Assembly (NCBI GenBank): GCA_014879565.1
Contig: JACSRW010000015.1
Coordinates: 1 to 50,302 of the forward strand
DNA from: Chitinophagaceae bacterium
Lineage (GTDB): Bacteria; Bacteroidota; Bacteroidia; Chitinophagales; Chitinophagaceae
Direction: 5' to 3'
DNA length: 50,302 nucleotides
The notes under the pieces are model-generated. The model ran no database searches. It was not told where the DNA came from and saw nothing but the letters and a program-made list of their open reading frames with translations. Position numbers and translations under genes: made by a program. Positions 49,070 through 50,302 of the stretch are shown here, one piece after another. How positions within the stretch are numbered: position 1 is the first letter of the stretch; every line of letters begins with the position of its first letter.

Positions 49070-49684
49070 ATGAATGGCGCAAAAATAAGGCTTTCGGAAG
49101 AGGAGCAGGAACTGATCAGCAACCCCGGCTGGATTTTAACAAAGAACCGTATCCTGGAAAGGATCACCCTCTTTTTGTCACAGTTACAAACCGAACAGGA
49201 AAAAAGCCTTTTATCCTCAGGGATCAGGCTCCCGGAAGAAGTAATGGCCCATACCCCTAAAATTTCAAAGGGAGAAAACTACCTGGGACTGCCTTATCGT
49301 ATGCTGGACTATCCCCGTTCTTTCAGCAGCCGGGATCATTTCGCTATCCGGTGTTTCTTCTGGTGGGGTCATTATTTCAGCACCACCCTTCATCTGTCGG
49401 GCAAGTGGCCGGTTATTTGCCTGCCTGGTTTACAGAAAACCATGCCTGCATTACTGGAAAAGGGAGCGCTTATTGCGGGGGGCGATGACCCCTGGGTGCA
49501 TAACCTGGAAGATGGCAGCTGGTTTTCCCTCGCCTCGGCGGAAGGGCAATCTGTACTGGGGATTTCGGGTAAAAGGGATTTCCTGAAAGTTGCCATCAGG
49601 TACAAACCGGAAAACCGGGACATTTTATCCTCCCGGTTGCTGGATGATTTTCTGTTGCTGGCTAAAGCGGCTGAAGGGGATTAA
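49070..49684 (+). CDS. Uncharacterised cytoplasmic protein
   Basis: A 204-residue protein that I do not recognise. It has no signal peptide or membrane helix. The N-terminal third is helical and charged (LSEEEQELISNPGWILTKNR, ILERITLFLSQLQTEQEKSLL); the rest is mixed with many aromatic residues (LGLPYRMLDYPRSFS, FAIRCFFWWGHYFSTTLHLSG, DDPWVHNLEDGSWFSLA). The gene is divergent from the lptF-like gene with only 14 bases between start codons. Its stop overlaps the stop of the convergent START-like gene by two bases. Even codon use and tight packing make it a real gene. Confidence 0.75.
   Translation: MNGAKIRLSEEEQELISNPGWILTKNRILERITLFLSQLQTEQEKSLLSSGIRLPEEVMAHTPKISKGENYLGLPYRMLDYPRSFSSRDHFAIRCFFWWGHYFSTTLHLSGKWPVICLPGLQKTMPALLEKGALIAGGDDPWVHNLEDGSWFSLASAEGQSVLGISGKRDFLKVAIRYKPENRDILSSRLLDDFLLLAKAAEGD
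49080..49087 (-). promoter_or_regulatory. -7 promoter box (TATTTTTG) of the lptF-like gene, inside the divergent gene
   Basis: CAAAAATA on the plus strand is codons 4-6 of the 49070 gene, and on the minus strand an exact TAnnTTTG match 24 bases ahead of the GTG at 49055. Confidence 0.55.
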
Positions 49685-50058
49685 TTACCCAGGCGGTGAA
49701 AGAGTTCCTTCACCTGGTAGTCCCATAACATACTCTGATCCTTGATCTCTTTTTTCTCGGCAAAATCCTTTATAACCAGGATGGTCTGGTTGGTGATTTC
49801 AGACTTTTCAATACGGAACTCAAAATATTCTTCTTTCGGGGCATGCAGCCAGTGAAAACGCACAAATTTATCCTGTTCGCTTTCCAGTACTTCCGCTTTT
49901 TCAAAAGAACCGTTCCAGCCAAAATAAAAAGTGCCGTCCCTTTCATCCACTTTATCGGCGAACCATTCCGCCAGGCCGGCGGGGGTAGACAGAAATTCAA
50001 ATAAGATGGACGGCGAGCAGCGAACCGGGAATTCCAGGGTATATAGTTGTTTACTCAT
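49681..50058 (-). CDS. START-like / SRPBCC-superfamily protein
   Basis: A 125-residue protein with the pattern of Bacteroidota START-like (AHSA1-related) domains: YTLEFPVRCSPSILFEFLSTPAGLAEWFADKVD at the N-terminus (seen as SPSILFEFLSTPAGLAEWFADKV), a beta-rich middle with FYFGWNGSFEKAEVL and KFVRFHWLH, and a long closing helix (SMLWDYQVKELFHRLGN). Such domains bind hydrophobic ligands; the ligand here is unknown. Its stop overlaps the stop of the convergent 49070 gene. No clear -7 box is seen upstream. Confidence 0.85.
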   Translation of the reverse strand: MSKQLYTLEFPVRCSPSILFEFLSTPAGLAEWFADKVDERDGTFYFGWNGSFEKAEVLESEQDKFVRFHWLHAPKEEYFEFRIEKSEITNQTILVIKDFAEKKEIKDQSMLWDYQVKELFHRLGN

Positions 50059-50109
50059 TGGTTTTTATCCTCTTCAGGTCATTCAACTGTTTCGGTAATA
50101 GAAACGACT

Positions 50110-50302
50110 GATGCAATAATAGAAAATAAATCAACGGTACAAAAAAAAAGGGGCTTTATTTTTCCCCTGACCCCTATCCGGCTGCTTTCCAATAAAATAA
50201 ATTCCCGTTTGTCACGTTAATAGCTTGCCAAAATTTATTTGGATCATATGATCAAATAATTTAAATTGCCTTGAAGTTCAATACGTTCTGTTGAAAAAGC
50301 CA
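50110..50302. other. AT-rich end region without a gene
   Basis: The last 244 bases (from 50059) hold no open frame of note. A short stem AGGGG...CCCCT with a T-rich loop lies near 50149-50168, and an imperfect palindrome at 50235-50259. The window ends here, so this may be the promoter region of a gene beyond it. Confidence 0.5.
50235..50259. repeat. Long AT-rich palindrome
   Basis: A perfect 12-bp core GATCATATGATC (50242-50253) is flanked by TTATTT (50235-50240) and AAATAA (50254-50259), which pair with each other; one unpaired G at 50241 breaks the symmetry. It could be an operator or a cruciform-prone site. Confidence 0.55.

Overview
The window reads as a chromosomal fragment of a Bacteroidota bacterium, most probably of the Chitinophagaceae type. 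The grounds are the promoter style (TAnnTTTG -7 boxes, often only 4-6 bases ahead of the ATG), the MotA-like ExbB with two ExbD and TonB, the short NuoG, the secreted proteins ending their signal peptides in Ala-Gln, and the carboxypeptidase-like domain at the N-terminus of the TonB-dependent receptor. The first 19 bases are the Tn5/Nextera mosaic end, so position 1 is an assembly edge and the biology starts at base 20.

Layout. 20-2392 (minus): exbB-exbD-exbD-tonB, with tonB cut by the edge. 2598-3875 (minus): a MacB/FtsX-type permease with its own promoter and terminator. 3944-18053 (minus): a complete 14-subunit complex I operon nuoA-N with a secreted NTF2-like gene inserted between nuoE and nuoF and with low-complexity repeats in several of its gaps. 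18181-21164 (minus): a TPR protein, a PstS-like lipoprotein and a small membrane protein. 21447-30167: housekeeping genes (protein tyrosine phosphatase, hisS, thiolase, rlmN, a Spy-like protein, two pseudouridine synthases, metZ).

30220-46194 is the most interesting part: a sulfur-assimilation island. It holds a TonB-dependent receptor with a DUF2490 barrel, a siroheme pathway that starts from glycine and succinyl-CoA (5-aminolevulinate synthase, HemC-HemD fusion, HemB, CobA, and a Met8/CysG-B domain fused to a TSUP/TauE permease), a sulfite reductase with an additional C-terminal HEPN-like domain, ATP sulfurylase (CysD/CysN), a 4Fe-4S APS reductase (CysH), a Prx6-type peroxiredoxin and an Rrf2-family regulator with four cysteines. 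I find a 21-bp inverted repeat, approximately A(G/T)(T/C)CTAC-N7-(A/G)T(A/G)GACT, at each of the four main promoters of this island (TBDR, heme operon, sulfite reductase, peroxiredoxin-cys operon). This suggests one regulon, plausibly under the local Rrf2 protein. The logic is: import a sulfur source, activate sulfate, reduce APS to sulfite, reduce sulfite to sulfide with a siroheme enzyme whose cofactor is made on site, and pass sulfide on (for example to MetZ at 28995-30167).

46201-50058: OsmC-like protein, CDF metal exporter, LptF/LptG-type permease, a divergent uncharacterised protein and a START-like protein. No rRNA, tRNA, CRISPR array, prophage or insertion sequence was seen.
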